From Otis tarda (lineage: Eukaryota; Chordata; Aves; Otidiformes; Otididae): a stretch of DNA of 64,000 nt. The translations under genes were made by a program, and so were the position numbers. Positions 24,970 to 36,685 of the stretch are shown one piece after another. The stretch spans positions 73,896,463-73,960,462 of the forward strand of contig CM048554.1 of assembly GCA_026413225.1 (NCBI GenBank). The letters are read 5' to 3'. Within the stretch, counting starts at the first letter, position 1. Every line of letters begins with the position of its first letter. The notes under the pieces were generated by a model that was not told where the DNA came from, ran no database searches, and saw nothing but the letters and a program-made list of their open reading frames with translations.

Positions 24970-27900
24970 TAACACCAGAGGAGGAATCTCCAAACATCTT
25001 CCCAGCATCAGCATCGACACAAAGAAATCACACAGCGCTCTCAGGGCAACTTTGCAGATCTGTTGTCATGAATGGGTAGATGGGAAAGAAAGCGACTACT
25101 ATCAGCAAGCTGCAGAAGCAGCTGCAGGGCAGCTGCCCTTTGGTGATTCCCCAGGCTGTCATGAGGCTGATGAAAGGGATCTGTTCCCTTAATTCCTCCT
25201 TGGCTGTCCTGCCTGCCTCTGAGAGCCTGTTGAGTGTTATTCGAATATTGTTTACTTCATTAATTTCCTCCTGCCATCAATTGATGAATAAATAATTCAT
25301 AAGTAAATTTATAAATTATTCTACTAGTTCTATTGATGATTGAATAATATTGACCAAATAAATTATTCACTCTTCTTTTCCCCCACCAAATGGCAAATAA
25401 ATTATTTGTGAGTATTCTTTTTTTCATTAGTAGATCAACTCTTCCATCTATTGAGACATTTATAAGACATCACTCACTCTGATAGCTACACAATTTGTAA
25501 GTAGGACCCTTTTGGACCTATATTTTCATAGACAAACAGAACTAGTTTAACTTTATGGTATACTTACATGGCAGCTGTGTTAAAGATGAAGTCCTCTAGA
25601 ACATTAGGAGGTGTTTTTGCATATTTCAGAGCAAATTAAACAAAACACTGAGATATTCTGATGTTAATACTCACTCAATCAATATATTTTGACTTGTGCA
25701 AATTATTTTACGGTTCTCTGTAATTGTACAAAATAGTCAGTGTTGAAGTTGCAGCCAGCCCATGATCCCAAAAGGTATTAAGATGTAGATTCTGTAAATG
25801 AGCATCGGGAGCAAAGCCAAACCAGACAGATACCATGACTAATGGCCACTACAAATGTGAGATGCATAGGTCAGAGGTTATTTCAAGTTCCTGGATAAAT
25901 TACATGAGCTTTACATCTAGCTAGATCCATTGCCTCTCTCTCTTCTTTCACTGATTCACCAGTAATGCGGCAGACTAGTGAGAACTTCTTCAAGTGGCAC
26001 CATTTCTAGCATATTTTACCATGCAGAAAAAAAATGTGTCTGTATCCAAAAATATGGACAGTTCATGTGGTAACTGTCATTATGATGGGTCAGGGAAAAT
26101 AAATAAATTAATAAACAAACACATATCTAGGAAAGTGATACTAAGTCATAAGCACCCATAGAGAAAGGATTAGATTCTCTCTATTTCATGAAGCTCAAGT
26201 TAGAGTAAGTCGACCAAATCAATCAAGCTGCATTAGTGTGAAGAGTGTAAGGACTGTGAATAGTTCACTGAAAAGTATTCTCTAAAAAGTTGCTCTAAAA
26301 GAGGCAGAGAGAGAAGGCATCTCATGCCAGCAGAGGAGCAGCCCTTCTGTAATTTTTCAGTTGTGACTGGCAGTGAGGCTCAGAAACACATACCTCTCTC
26401 TGCTGGCATCTTCTCTCAGAGACCCACCAGTAAAGCATGTGCAAAGAGGTTTCCATTGACTTTTTATGTTTTTATTTTTTTCATTTAAAACCATGGAGCA
26501 GGCATATTTGCCAACCTGGCTACATGTAAGAGAGTGAATACAGTCCCAGGACAGCAGTTACTTCTACAGCTGACGCTGCCCAACGGGAGGAAGATGAATG
26601 GGGTGTGCAAGGGAAGCAGGACTGATTAGCAAGCAGAGAGCTCATTTATGGGGAGCTCTCCGGCACTGTGCAGCTCTGTGACACCTGGCTGCTGCAGACA
26701 TAAGCTGTCTCTGCTTGTCTCCCCTTTCTTTTCCATCCAGATGGGGGCTGTGAGCTGTCACTCGGGCTGGTATAGCAGTGTATTATTGGCCTTTAACACA
26801 TGCACAGCAGAAAATCACAGCTCTCTCATTTTCAGAGAAAACTGTTAATAGGTCTCCCTCTCTCATGGAGGCATTGTAACAAATCCCTGGTTAAACTGGC
26901 ATTGATATTTTCACTTAGATTTCCACATTAAAATAGGTAACATTAATTAGGAATGTGTTGTGCTCAGATCTTACAAGGGAAGCACCTAGACTTTGCATTC
27001 TGAAAAATAACTGAGTGGGTTTTGGGGTCAAGTTTTTAAACTCCCCTTCTCCCTGTTCCCTCAGAACTCTCAGACACAAAAACATACAAAAAGTTATGTT
27101 TGAGATAGTGAGAAGACAATAAAAGGGTGTCTAGACAGATGTGGTGTGGTCAGAGACACGAGCTGGAAGAATGCTTTTTGCAGCGCTGTATAGAAGGGAT
27201 GTGAATGGAGCACAGTTACATTGGTCAAGGCCAGAGAAAAGACCACTGCAGTAGTTAAGATAAAACAACAAAGGGAACCCATGGGAAAATTGTAGATATA
27301 TAGATATGTTACAGGATATATCTGTGGGACATTTATGCAGAAATAAGCTATAGAATTTAGCCTGCATATAAGGTTTTTGAGAGTGGTCTCAGCTGAGTAT
27401 GTCTTAGATTAAAGGTCTGAGTAAAAGACAGAGATGCTGCCGATCCAGAACATGGTCCTCCATATTAGACAGTGTGATGTCTATTAATCAGTATTGGAGC
27501 AGTCCAGAATATGAGTTTGGACAACAGAAAAGAGATGAGCAAATGATCTACCTAAAGATGTGCAGGTGGGAAAGAGAGAACTGCCTGTTTTACAAGACAC
27601 TCAGAGGAAGCTGAGGCTGCATAAGAAGCAGATCACAGAGTCGCAGAAGCTGAAGGAGAACATCTTGTGGAGACGTCATCATATTTTGTTGTCTTGCAGT
27701 ATTTTGCAATATTATTTCACTGCAACTGGTTATTTTCATCAAAAAGGATTTTTATGACTGCTGCTTACTCCAGTTTAGCAGCCAGAGCATGACACAGCTG
27801 TGCAGGCAGTAGGTATAACTGCAGCACATATAGCACGGGGGTTGGCAGCAGTGTAGCCAGGCCAGCAGATCTGGCCTGAGATGCAAGGACTAAGATTAGG

Positions 27901-30900
27901 CTGTAAAAAAATGTTCAGACTCATCCAATTTTTTCTTTTTAATAACATGTCCATATATGCACAGAGGAGTGGGTGGCTATATTACCTCATACATTGGAGT
28001 TTTTTCTCACTGGGGAGTAAAAACCATGAGGAAAATCTACTTACTTGTTTTTTATTGTAAATGCAGTGTACCAGCAAAATATATTTGCAGCTTGGTTAAG
28101 TTTTTCCTGTTAGTTTTCCCATGAATGCTTTTCACTCCTAGTAATGTTTTGCATTTAAGTCCATTTTGCTGCTTTTTTAAAGGAAAGTCACAGAAAACAG
28201 AGCTGTACAGAGCTGCAGGAAGCCATCTAGATTTTGCTGCCATAATAGCTACGAGGAGAATTAACTTACATTGTTTGTCAGGTTTTAATTAATTAAAGAA
28301 CCTTCAAGCAGTCTTTCATTTGTCTTATTTCAGGTATGAAATTATTTGGGAAAGGGCAACTTTTTCCAGAGGAAAAAAAGGAACAATAGGCTGCAAGCAT
28401 GACTTGAAGTAATAGAAAATATTTTTTTTAAATTACAAGTATGTGAAAAGATGAGATTCGATTTAATGCTGAAACATATTAAGTGATACCTCCCTGCCTT
28501 CTTTGTATCCCACTCAATGCAGTGAAACTGTTCATGACTCTAAATGAAGTACTCTGAATGAAGGACAGAAGAAGAAAGCTCTGGATGTCTACTTGCTTAA
28601 CTTTGTCTCTGAGGATTCATAATCTTGTTTAAGTTTTCCTCAGAGCTTAAAAACAAACTGCTTACTTGTAATGTGACAGTGCTATTGGCCTCCCTTTATT
28701 TCTTTTTTGACTTTTGCAGTCATTCCTTCCCTCTCTTCCATTTCACTGTATTTTTCTTCTCAACCTCCTTTTTTTCTTTTTGATTGCTATTTTTGGTTGC
28801 AGCTGTTGTAATGCCAGCTGGAAGAAATGAGGCTGGTATTCTCCTCTGAAAACTGTGAAATTAGTATCTATTATAAACTTTCTACAGTCAGAATTGCAGG
28901 TCCACAGGTTTTCTATCTTAGCATCGTCAGCTCCACCATTCCTGAGAAATGGAGCAGACAAGGAAAGTGATCATTTCAGAAGAAGAGGAGGGAAGTAGCT
29001 GGAAAAACACCATTAATTCAAAGAAAAGGGCCAACCCTATCAGATTAATCTCGTGCTCTATGAAGAGCAGTACAGGGTAATATACTCAGAATGCTGGCAA
29101 GGAGACAGGCATCTGTATTTTGGACTAATGAAGTCCTATTAAGATCTATGTGTTTGGAAGTGTTCCTGGAGCACTGCAGCTAAGCATGGATCACGGCAAC
29201 CTAGTCATCATTCAGCAGAATGCAGCCGCCTGTGCCGGTTCAGATGCAATAAGGCAGTTTTCCTAAGCAGATGTGTCTGAGACCTCAAGGGCATCAAAGC
29301 GTCTGAGATTTGTAACTACTCTGACAATCTGGCAGCAGATTTGTTTGGCACAGGGCACCGCAAAGGCAATAGCAAGCTTTGGAGTTGTTTCTCTCTTCCC
29401 AACACCATCTTGCTCAATGTCTTTCAGCAAGATGAAAAAAAAAAGAAAAAGGTCAGGCTGAGAAAGGAATGTGATAAAGAGCTGGTTATGGCCTTCTGTA
29501 CTGTTGTCATTTGACACAGTAGCTACCTAGAGATAGTAAAACTACCAATAGATGAGTCTTGAGGGCTGCTGGAATTAAATGTCGTGTGGGCAGTGGATTA
29601 AATAAATAGCCATTACCACTCTCTACTTGCGAGAACCCAGATATCTGGGGGTACCACCCAGCCAGCCCTGATGGATTTGGGATTATGAATCACAAATGCT
29701 CTTTCAGCACTGATAGTGTGCTAACTTCTGTGAAAGGAACACACATTTTCTTATCTAGTATCCACAATACAGATGCTGATTTTGTGGATGACCTCCCAGA
29801 GTAAAGCAGCCTTTCTGGAGAAAGTGTCTTACCACTTCTTTACACAAATAATTGGCTTCAAGGATCACTTAAAGGTAGTCCTAAATACCAGAAGTCTACA
29901 ATAGTGGACAAAAAAAAAGAAGTATTTTTTAAGTTATTGTCACAGCTGTGGCATAAGATTATAGGAAATCTTTACGTTGGAGTTTATCTGCATCATTTAC
30001 TGTTTGCTCTCAGCTTTGCTGACATTTTCTTCTCCACTCTTTCAGTCAATACGAGTCATGAGGAGAAAAGGACATGTTTAGTACCTAGGGACATTTACCT
30101 GAATCTGTGAACTTGTTCCATGTTGTGAACGTATTTCCTTCTTTTCTTCCTTCACATCTGGAACTCATCAAGTGTGCATTAATCTAATTTCATCTCATCT
30201 CATTCTTATGCTAGAGATAAAAAAAAAAAAAGAAACACTGTAATGACACATCAGAATTAAATTTCTTTTTGATATTGAAAAGATGAACCATTATGGAAAA
30301 TTTAAAAAAAAAAAAAATCTATTTCTGCAGGCTCAGCACTTCATCATTCCCTCAGAAAAAATTGTATTTTCCAAGCTTTCTGTTCCCATTATCCATTTCA
30401 TTTTACTGTGTCAAAAAGGGGAATAATTTTGTCTGTGCTTAGGCTATTCAATTCTACTAGGAATGAAAATCCTCACTCTTGCGAAAAAAACATATTCTGC
30501 TTTACCATGATTATTCTATCTCTTTAAATCAGTCCACATGGTGCAGTAGTACTGTTGGAATAAAACCACTGAAATGAAGGGTACTGGGGAAAAACTACAA
30601 CGGGAGTGCATCTCTTCCTTGCCACTAGCCTAGACCTCCAGCAGCAGTGAGACAGCACAAGGGGAAGAGGAGGACCTGGAGGAGGCTAAAGAAGGAGCAG
30701 GAGCACAACCGGCTATTCCAGCCAGATCATGAAGAATATCATGAGCTGATGAGCATGCATACAATTTGAGGGATAAATTCCCTCCTTTCCCAAACGCCAT
30801 GTGATTTCCTACCCCAGAAAAAGTCTAAGTAAGTGCTTGATTTGCATGAGTTTTACTCACATCAACAAATGCAATAAGCTGTAGCTAACGTTCCAGAAAC

Positions 30901-32930
30901 ATAATGCAAAACCAAGAGAAATGGAAATGTGCCAAGTGGTCAGTTCCCTGACTTGTTTTGTCAGTCACTGTATCTAAATCCCACATAAACTCAAAGATCT
31001 TTTTTACAGTGTATGAAGACAAATATTTGTTGGTCAACAGATGACCCCTGCTGGTGTGCAAAATAAAAAAACAAACAAAACAAAAAACCTGCGCCAACTG
31101 ATTGATAAATTAAACTAAAGAAAACACTTCTTATTTATTATTTTTTCCAGCCTCCTTTGTGCATATTTGCCTGTGATTTGTACTTCACTTTGATTAATCA
31201 CATCACTCCATCAAGACAGTATCTCTTCAGTCTGTTTACCAAAGAATTATATATTGCCTTGCTTTCTTACATTTCTCTCCATAATCAACCACATGCTATT
31301 AATTTATCAGTAGCATCTTCTCATCTCTTCTCCATGTGTCCAAAAATCTTCCTCTGATCATTTTCAAACAAATTCCTGGCAATCCTCTTGTCTCATTGTC
31401 TTTTTATTTGGAATAGGTGATTATAGCAACAGCTTCTTTTTTCAGTGCTTCTGCACAATTTGTGGTGTTATCAAATTCATACTTTTATCAGTAACGCCAT
31501 CATTATTGGTATGCTTTCTTCTTTCTTCTCCTACTTATTTGACTTTGACTTAACTTGAATTTAAAACTAACTTCTATGGGAGTTTACCAAAAATTCACAT
31601 TATTTGGCCAGCACATGCAATATCTTCCTTTATCCATGATCACTTCTTCTTTTCAGGAACAGTCCATCTGTTTTTCAATGGGTATCCCAGTTCTATATAG
31701 CTGTACTGTCTTCTCTTGGCAATTCACTTGATAACCCTGATCTTCTCATCTGCAGGGATTGGAAGGTGGGCAGTGGGGTTGGGTGAGGCATTCACATCAA
31801 TACGGTGATAAGGTGATAAGGCTGCCTTCTAGTGCTAAATTAAGCTTCTCTATTTAACATCACCATGTCAATCTAACAAGTTAGATCACCTCTGCATCTG
31901 AAATCACAAAGCAACATCCTCTACATGATGTTGCACACACTTTAATTTCTAGAAATTATGCATTCCACATTGTGGAATGTGTTTGTGCTGTTCTTTGTGC
32001 TTCATGAGTCTCTTTGATATCCAGGAAGGAACTTTCCTCTATGCATATTTAACCAGATTGTTAAAGATAGATATTTCTGGTGTAAGCCCACTGGAGATGT
32101 GCAATAGTATATTGTTATCTCTTTTGGAGGAGGTTCCATGTTCAGCATCCAGCTACCAGGAGAGTTCTGCCTGAGGCTTTCCCAAGCCTCCTTCTACTGG
32201 CCAGTAACTTGGGTGCCAGTTCAGCTGTCCTCCCTAACAGAGAGCAACATTTTTTAAAAAACACCCTTATTTTCCTCAAATCACTGCTAAAATTTTGTCA
32301 CTTTGGATTACATTTTATCTTGCCTTCCAGCATCATGTTAAGTTTAAAAGTATGAGTTCCTTATAGAAAACTTTGTGCAACGTATAATGTGTCCCAGAAT
32401 TTTCATTTCTTCCTTTTCATTTCTTCTTTCCATTTCATTTAAGTGTTGCCATGTTAGTCTCCAGCAACATTTCTGCCTTAGGGACCTTCACCTTAATCAC
32501 ATTCTGGTTGTATTAACTCCATGGCTTAAATAGAAGTTTTTCTTCAGTCCTCTCCTCTATCATGTAGAGCTATCTCAGTACATCCATTGCAAGATGTAGC
32601 CATTACTGAAGCTGAGATATTATTTATCATCATTCTTTTTCATGAAAAAAAAAAATCTGAGGAAAGTGTTATAGAGATCACAACCTCATGGAATAAAACT
32701 CCTTCTGTGGACTTCAAAGTAGATGCTGAAAGTGATAACAAAAATGAAAGAAGCAAATAAATAATGTTACATTTGCATTTCTAGTGGCTGTGTAGTACTT
32801 GTCATTCTGTGGAAAAGTTTTCTGTATGCATGTACAAGCAAACAGAGCAAATGGAGCTGGTTTAGGATTCTTTTTTTGTTGTTGTTGGTTGATTGGTTTG
32901 GTTTGGTGTTTTTTTTGCATTGAATCTTCT
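24970..32930. other. Non-coding stretch without supported genes
   Basis: AT-rich sequence with A-runs (for example near 30218-30231 and 30303-30317) and T-rich segments. Open frames are short and unremarkable. No repeat family was recognised with confidence. Confidence 0.6.
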
Positions 32931-32982
32931 CTGTCCAGGTCCCTCTGGAAGGGAGGGATGCCATCCAGAGGGACCTGGACAG
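32931..32982. repeat. 18-bp perfect inverted repeat with 16-base loop at the CR1 5' end
   Basis: The left arm CTGTCCAGGTCCCTCTGG (32931-32948) and right arm CCAGAGGGACCTGGACAG (32965-32982) are exact reverse complements, separated by 32949-32964. The right arm is normal CR1 sequence. The left arm replaces what the full-length copy has at this place, apart from the shared CTGG at the junction. Confidence 0.93.
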
Positions 32983-33010
32983 GCTGGAGAGGTGGGCCCG
33001 TGCCAACCTC

Positions 33011-33712
33011 ATGAAGTTCAACCAGGCCAAGTGCAAGGTCCTGCACCTGGGTCGTGGGAATCCCAGGCACAAATACAGGCTGGGCGGAGAATGGATTGAG
33101 AGCAGCCCTGAGGATAAAGACTTGGGAGTGCTGGTGGACGAGAGGCTCAACATGAGTGGGCAATGCGCCCTTGTGGCCCAGAAGGCCAACCGCATCCTGG
33201 GCTGCATCAAGAGGAGCGTGGCCAGCAGGTCAAGGGAGGTGATTCTGCCCCTCTACTCTGCCCTGGTGAGACCCCACCTGGAGTACTGCGTCCAGTTCTG
33301 GAGTCCCCAACACAAGAAGGACATGGACCAGTTGGAAAGGGTCCAGAGGAGGGCCACAAAGATGATCAGAGGGCTGGAGCACCTCTCCTATGAGGACAGG
33401 CTGAGAGAGTTGGGGCTGTTCAGCCTGGAGAAGAGGAGGCTCCGGGGAGACCTGATAGCGGTCTTCCAATACCTCAAGGGGGCCTACAGGAAAGATGGGG
33501 AGAGGCTGTTCAGTAGGGCCTGTTGTGATAGGACAAGGGGTAATGGGTTTAAATTAGAAGGAGGTAGGTTTAGTTTAGATATTAGAAAAAAAAAATTTTT
33601 ACAATGAGAGTTGTAGAGCACTGGAACAGGTTGCCCAGAGAGGTGGTGGATGCCCCATCCCTGGAAATGTTCAAGGCCAGGCTGGATGAGGCTCTGAGCA
33701 ACCTGATCTAGT
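33011..33712 (+). pseudogene. CR1 C-terminal coding remnant (post-palm region)
   Basis: The open part reads from [22 protein letters not shown] through [24 protein letters not shown] to the [14 protein letters not shown] segment. The RT catalytic box has been lost to 5' truncation. The frame breaks in an A9T5 tract near 33587-33600 (frame ends 33607), and coding-like sequence ([32 protein letters not shown]) continues in another frame up to the TAG near 33712. Confidence 0.88.
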
Positions 33713-34384
33713 CAGGGATGTCCCTGCTTCTTGCAGGGGGGTTGGACTAGATGACCTTCGAAGGTCCCTTCCAACTCTAACCATTCTATGATTCTCACAA
33801 ACATTAATACTAAGGGCATGAGACCTTGTGGGATCTATTTCAGGGAATAGTTTGCCATTAATTTGATTCCATTATGTCCTCATGACCTCCACAGACTTAG
33901 TGAGTCCTGCAAGTAGGACTTAACTGAGGTCCAAAAGCCTGGATAAGGTAGAACAGGTGGACAGAACTTTAGTTTCATGTACAGAGTTTAAATTCAGAGA
34001 TTAAATTCAGAACCAATTGTTGTAACACTGAAGTGATACTTTTATTTAGAGAAAGCAGCACTGGAAAGCTATGAAAATTTGCTATCATCATCATCCTCAT
34101 CATGTCCTCTTTCCTGTTTTTTAATTAAATAATTTTAAAATTAATTAGCAGTAGCATATCAACATAGAGATACAGTATCTGTGCATTTTTCTTAATAATT
34201 AAGCTTCAGCTAGAGGTTTTCTGCCTTGCTCAGTGTCTAGAATTCCTCATTTGTATGTCATTTTTTACGTTTACTTTTCAATGTTAAGAAAAAGCATACT
34301 ACAAAAAAAAAAGCGAAAGTTTATTATGCAGTTAAGGCACTAAACAGGAATTCAGATATTTCACACTGAATCCCACTGGTGCTG

Positions 34385-34480
34385 CAGGGTTTTTTTTCTG
34401 TGACCTTGAGCAAATCACTTAATCTCTCTGTACCTCTGCTCCTCATTTATTTTTTAAAGGATGATAATACATCTTCTGCC
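34385..34480 (+). mobile_element. MIR-type SINE fragment
   Basis: The segment reads TCTGTGACCTTGAGCAAATCACTTAATCTCTCTGTACCTCTG, followed by an ATTTTTTAAAGGATGATAATAC segment. That is close to the MIR core 'gtgaccttgggcaagtcacttaacctctctg...'. It is an ancient, amniote-wide element. Confidence 0.6.
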
Positions 34481-34870
34481 TGTATTTACATTGCAAACTC
34501 CTTTTACTTTGTGTTTTATATGATTCTTGTTGCAATGAGGATCCTATATAAGAATTCTTTTTATAGACTTGCTTTTATCTATGTAAAAAGCAATATATTC
34601 TGTCTGATAGGTTATTCTGTATGATAGGTTATCGTAAGCTATGACATAGCTGTATAAGAAGTTACTATTATTATTAGCACACTAGAAGTGTGTCAGACTC
34701 AGAGCTCCAGTGTGGCATGGCTTTTTTATCAAGAGATCATGGGCTGGTCTTACAAAGGCTTTCTCTATAGTGGTAAAATAAATGTGCTTGGGAATGACCA
34801 TTCTACCACCCTTGAAGATGACCAATACGAAGTGATCTGCATCCATACCATTAAACTCAGACAGCACTAA

Positions 34871-34888
34871 GGCAGGCAGGCAGGCAGC
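34871..34888. repeat. (GGCA)n short microsatellite
   Basis: Four GGCA units, perfect. No function is implied. Confidence 0.8.
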
Positions 34889-36546
34889 ATGGATGTGGTC
34901 TGTTGGGAATGGTCCTTGGCTTGTAGCAGTTCCCAAATTGTATCATGGCGTCTCAAGAGGGCTTTCTGGGCCAAAAATTTAACAGTATGGGCAGGACAAA
35001 GAAACATTTGCAGGCTCTGTTTAACAGTGGCCTCTCAAACCTTGCACTCTCACTATCCATTCTGCTTCTGTGCATAGTTATATGCTTATAATAATCTATT
35101 CCAGTTTTAGTTGATGCAAGTCCTAAGGTTGGAAAAGAAGAAAGTGAGCTGCAAAAGGAGCTTTACCAGTAGAAAAACATAAGAAACTTGACATGAAACA
35201 TTGTTCAAAGTAAGTCCAGTCAAAATTTGGGAAAAAAAAGTAGTTTCTATTGAAACTATTCCGTAGTACATTAAACAGTCCCTGGTTGAGGGAGTGATAA
35301 TATGGATGAGTAGTTCAGATTTATATTTGTGGTTTTTATATCAAGAGGATCAATTTGATGATTAAAGAATTCATTTGGTAGGTAGACAATATGGCTTTAC
35401 ATCCCCTGAGCCAGTGAGAGGCTTTGAACTTTAATCTTCCATATATTTATAAGAAAGCCCAAGACTGGTACAGAGTAAAGAACCATGCTGTCTTTGTGCT
35501 CAGAAAGGAGGGACTGATCTTTCTTCTCAGTTCTTGAGGAAGGTATTAGGCATGCAGCTCCAAGTCTTCTAAATAGATCTGCAGTCCTGAATATAAACCT
35601 AATGCCTAGGGAAGAGTCAAGCTAAAGACAAATAGTTTTACTCAGCACTTCCTTCTACCTTACCTAGGAACCTCCTGGTTATCCTGGTTCAATCTTCTCG
35701 ACACGAGGTCACATCATTTAATTCATGCCTGCTTCATATCTAATCAAAGCAAAGCTCATTTGTAAGCTTTAGATGACCTGTGGTGCACTTCATAAGAGAA
35801 AATTTAAGTCTATGCTTCAGCTGAAATCTGGGGATATAGGCATACTCAGCTCAAGGATTCCTGTTTGTTTCCGATCAGGTCTTGAGACGACAGCCAAGTC
35901 TGGTGTCAAGCAGATGAGGTGCTTAAGGGTTTCTCCACAGAACAGCCCAGCACAGGGAGAGCTGATGGATGACTTGGTGTCAAAAAATGGTCATTGTGCT
36001 CACTGCAGCTACATGCCTCTCAGGTCTGTCATCAGGGGCTTGCTGGCACAAGTCAGGAAGTATGTTGGTTTAGATTTCTTTCCAGCTTACACTGTAATGA
36101 TACTAGAGACACAGTAAACATGCATTGTGTGCACAGGACCTGCAAGCCTAACTCCTGGTTACTGATGCTTCACTTGTCATCAAAGCATTTAAATCTCTGT
36201 TGAAATCTAGCCCAGGCTGATTTTGAAGGGCTCAAAGTCTAAAAATGTTTACCTAACAGAAGATCCTATTACAATACAAGCCTCTACACAGTCAAGACCC
36301 ACAGTATGGCCATCAGACAGCCCTAGTAACAGTGGGTGTAGCTGAACTATTTCTTCCAGAACTATCATCCTATCACAGATACGTTGCCTGGTGTTACCAT
36401 GTAGGAAAAAAAAAAAAAGTTTTAACTACTTATTTTGCAGTTTGAAAAGATTTTGCAAGTGTGGCTTAATCGCTTGCAACAACTGATTGAGCATTACCCT
36501 GCATATTGCTTTCTGATGAGTGTTTTATGTGTTCTTGTCTCTGCAG

Positions 36547-36578
36547 ACTGAAGAAGTCCTGAAGATTGATGGAGGGCC
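36547..36578 (+). other. HS3ST5: HS3ST5 5' UTR segment at the start of the first coding exon
   Basis: The coding exon is preceded by a pyrimidine-rich run ending in a CTGCAG acceptor, with AG at 36545-36546. The exon therefore appears to start at 36547 and to carry 32 untranslated bases before the ATG. This implies that at least one non-coding exon lies further upstream, outside what can be recognised here. The ATG context GGGCCATGC has G at -3 and is acceptable for initiation. Confidence 0.7.
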
Positions 36579-36685
36579 ATGCTATTCAAACAGCAGGTGT
36601 TGCTGAGACAGAAGCTCTTTGTACTAGGCAGCCTTGCTATTGGAAGTCTCCTATATCTAGTTGCCAGAGTTGGGAGCTTGGATAG
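36579..36685 (+). CDS. HS3ST5: HS3ST5 coding exon 1: cytoplasmic tail and signal anchor
   Basis: This is the first coding exon of heparan sulfate 3-O-sulfotransferase 5, a Golgi type II membrane enzyme. It encodes residues 1-35 and two bases of codon 36. The start reads MLFKQQ, followed by a short basic tail (R10, K12) and a hydrophobic stretch at about residues 13-29 (LFVLGSLAIGSLLYLVA). This fits an uncleaved signal anchor. The exon ends in GATAG followed by GTAAGT, a near-perfect donor at 36686. The split codon AG|A restores Arg36 when joined to 41273. The exon was too short to stand out as an open frame by itself and was found by looking for the known N-terminus upstream of the catalytic exon. 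Seen: frame, anchor and donor. Family knowledge: two coding exons and a short anchor exon are typical of HS3ST5. Confidence 0.93.

Larger units (their letters stand above)
32931..33797 (+). mobile_element. CR1 LINE 3' tail, young copy, with foldback at the 5' junction
   Basis: Normal CR1 sequence starts at CTGGAAGGGAGGGATGCC (about 32945) and runs to ACCATTCTATGATTCT at 33797. Most of the C-terminal half is open (33011-33607) and reads almost the same as the minus-strand copy at 54456-56081. Divergence from that copy is low by eye, so this is a recent insertion. The first 18 bases (32931-32948) are not normal upstream CR1. They are the exact reverse complement of 32965-32982 further into the element. 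Confidence 0.95.
33798..36546. other. Non-coding stretch upstream of the first HS3ST5 coding exon
   Basis: AT-rich, probably intronic. It holds a MIR-like fragment (about 34385-34480), a short GGCA repeat (34871-34888) and no supported exon. The 114-codon open frame at 35773-36117 has no motif and is taken as chance. Confidence 0.6.
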
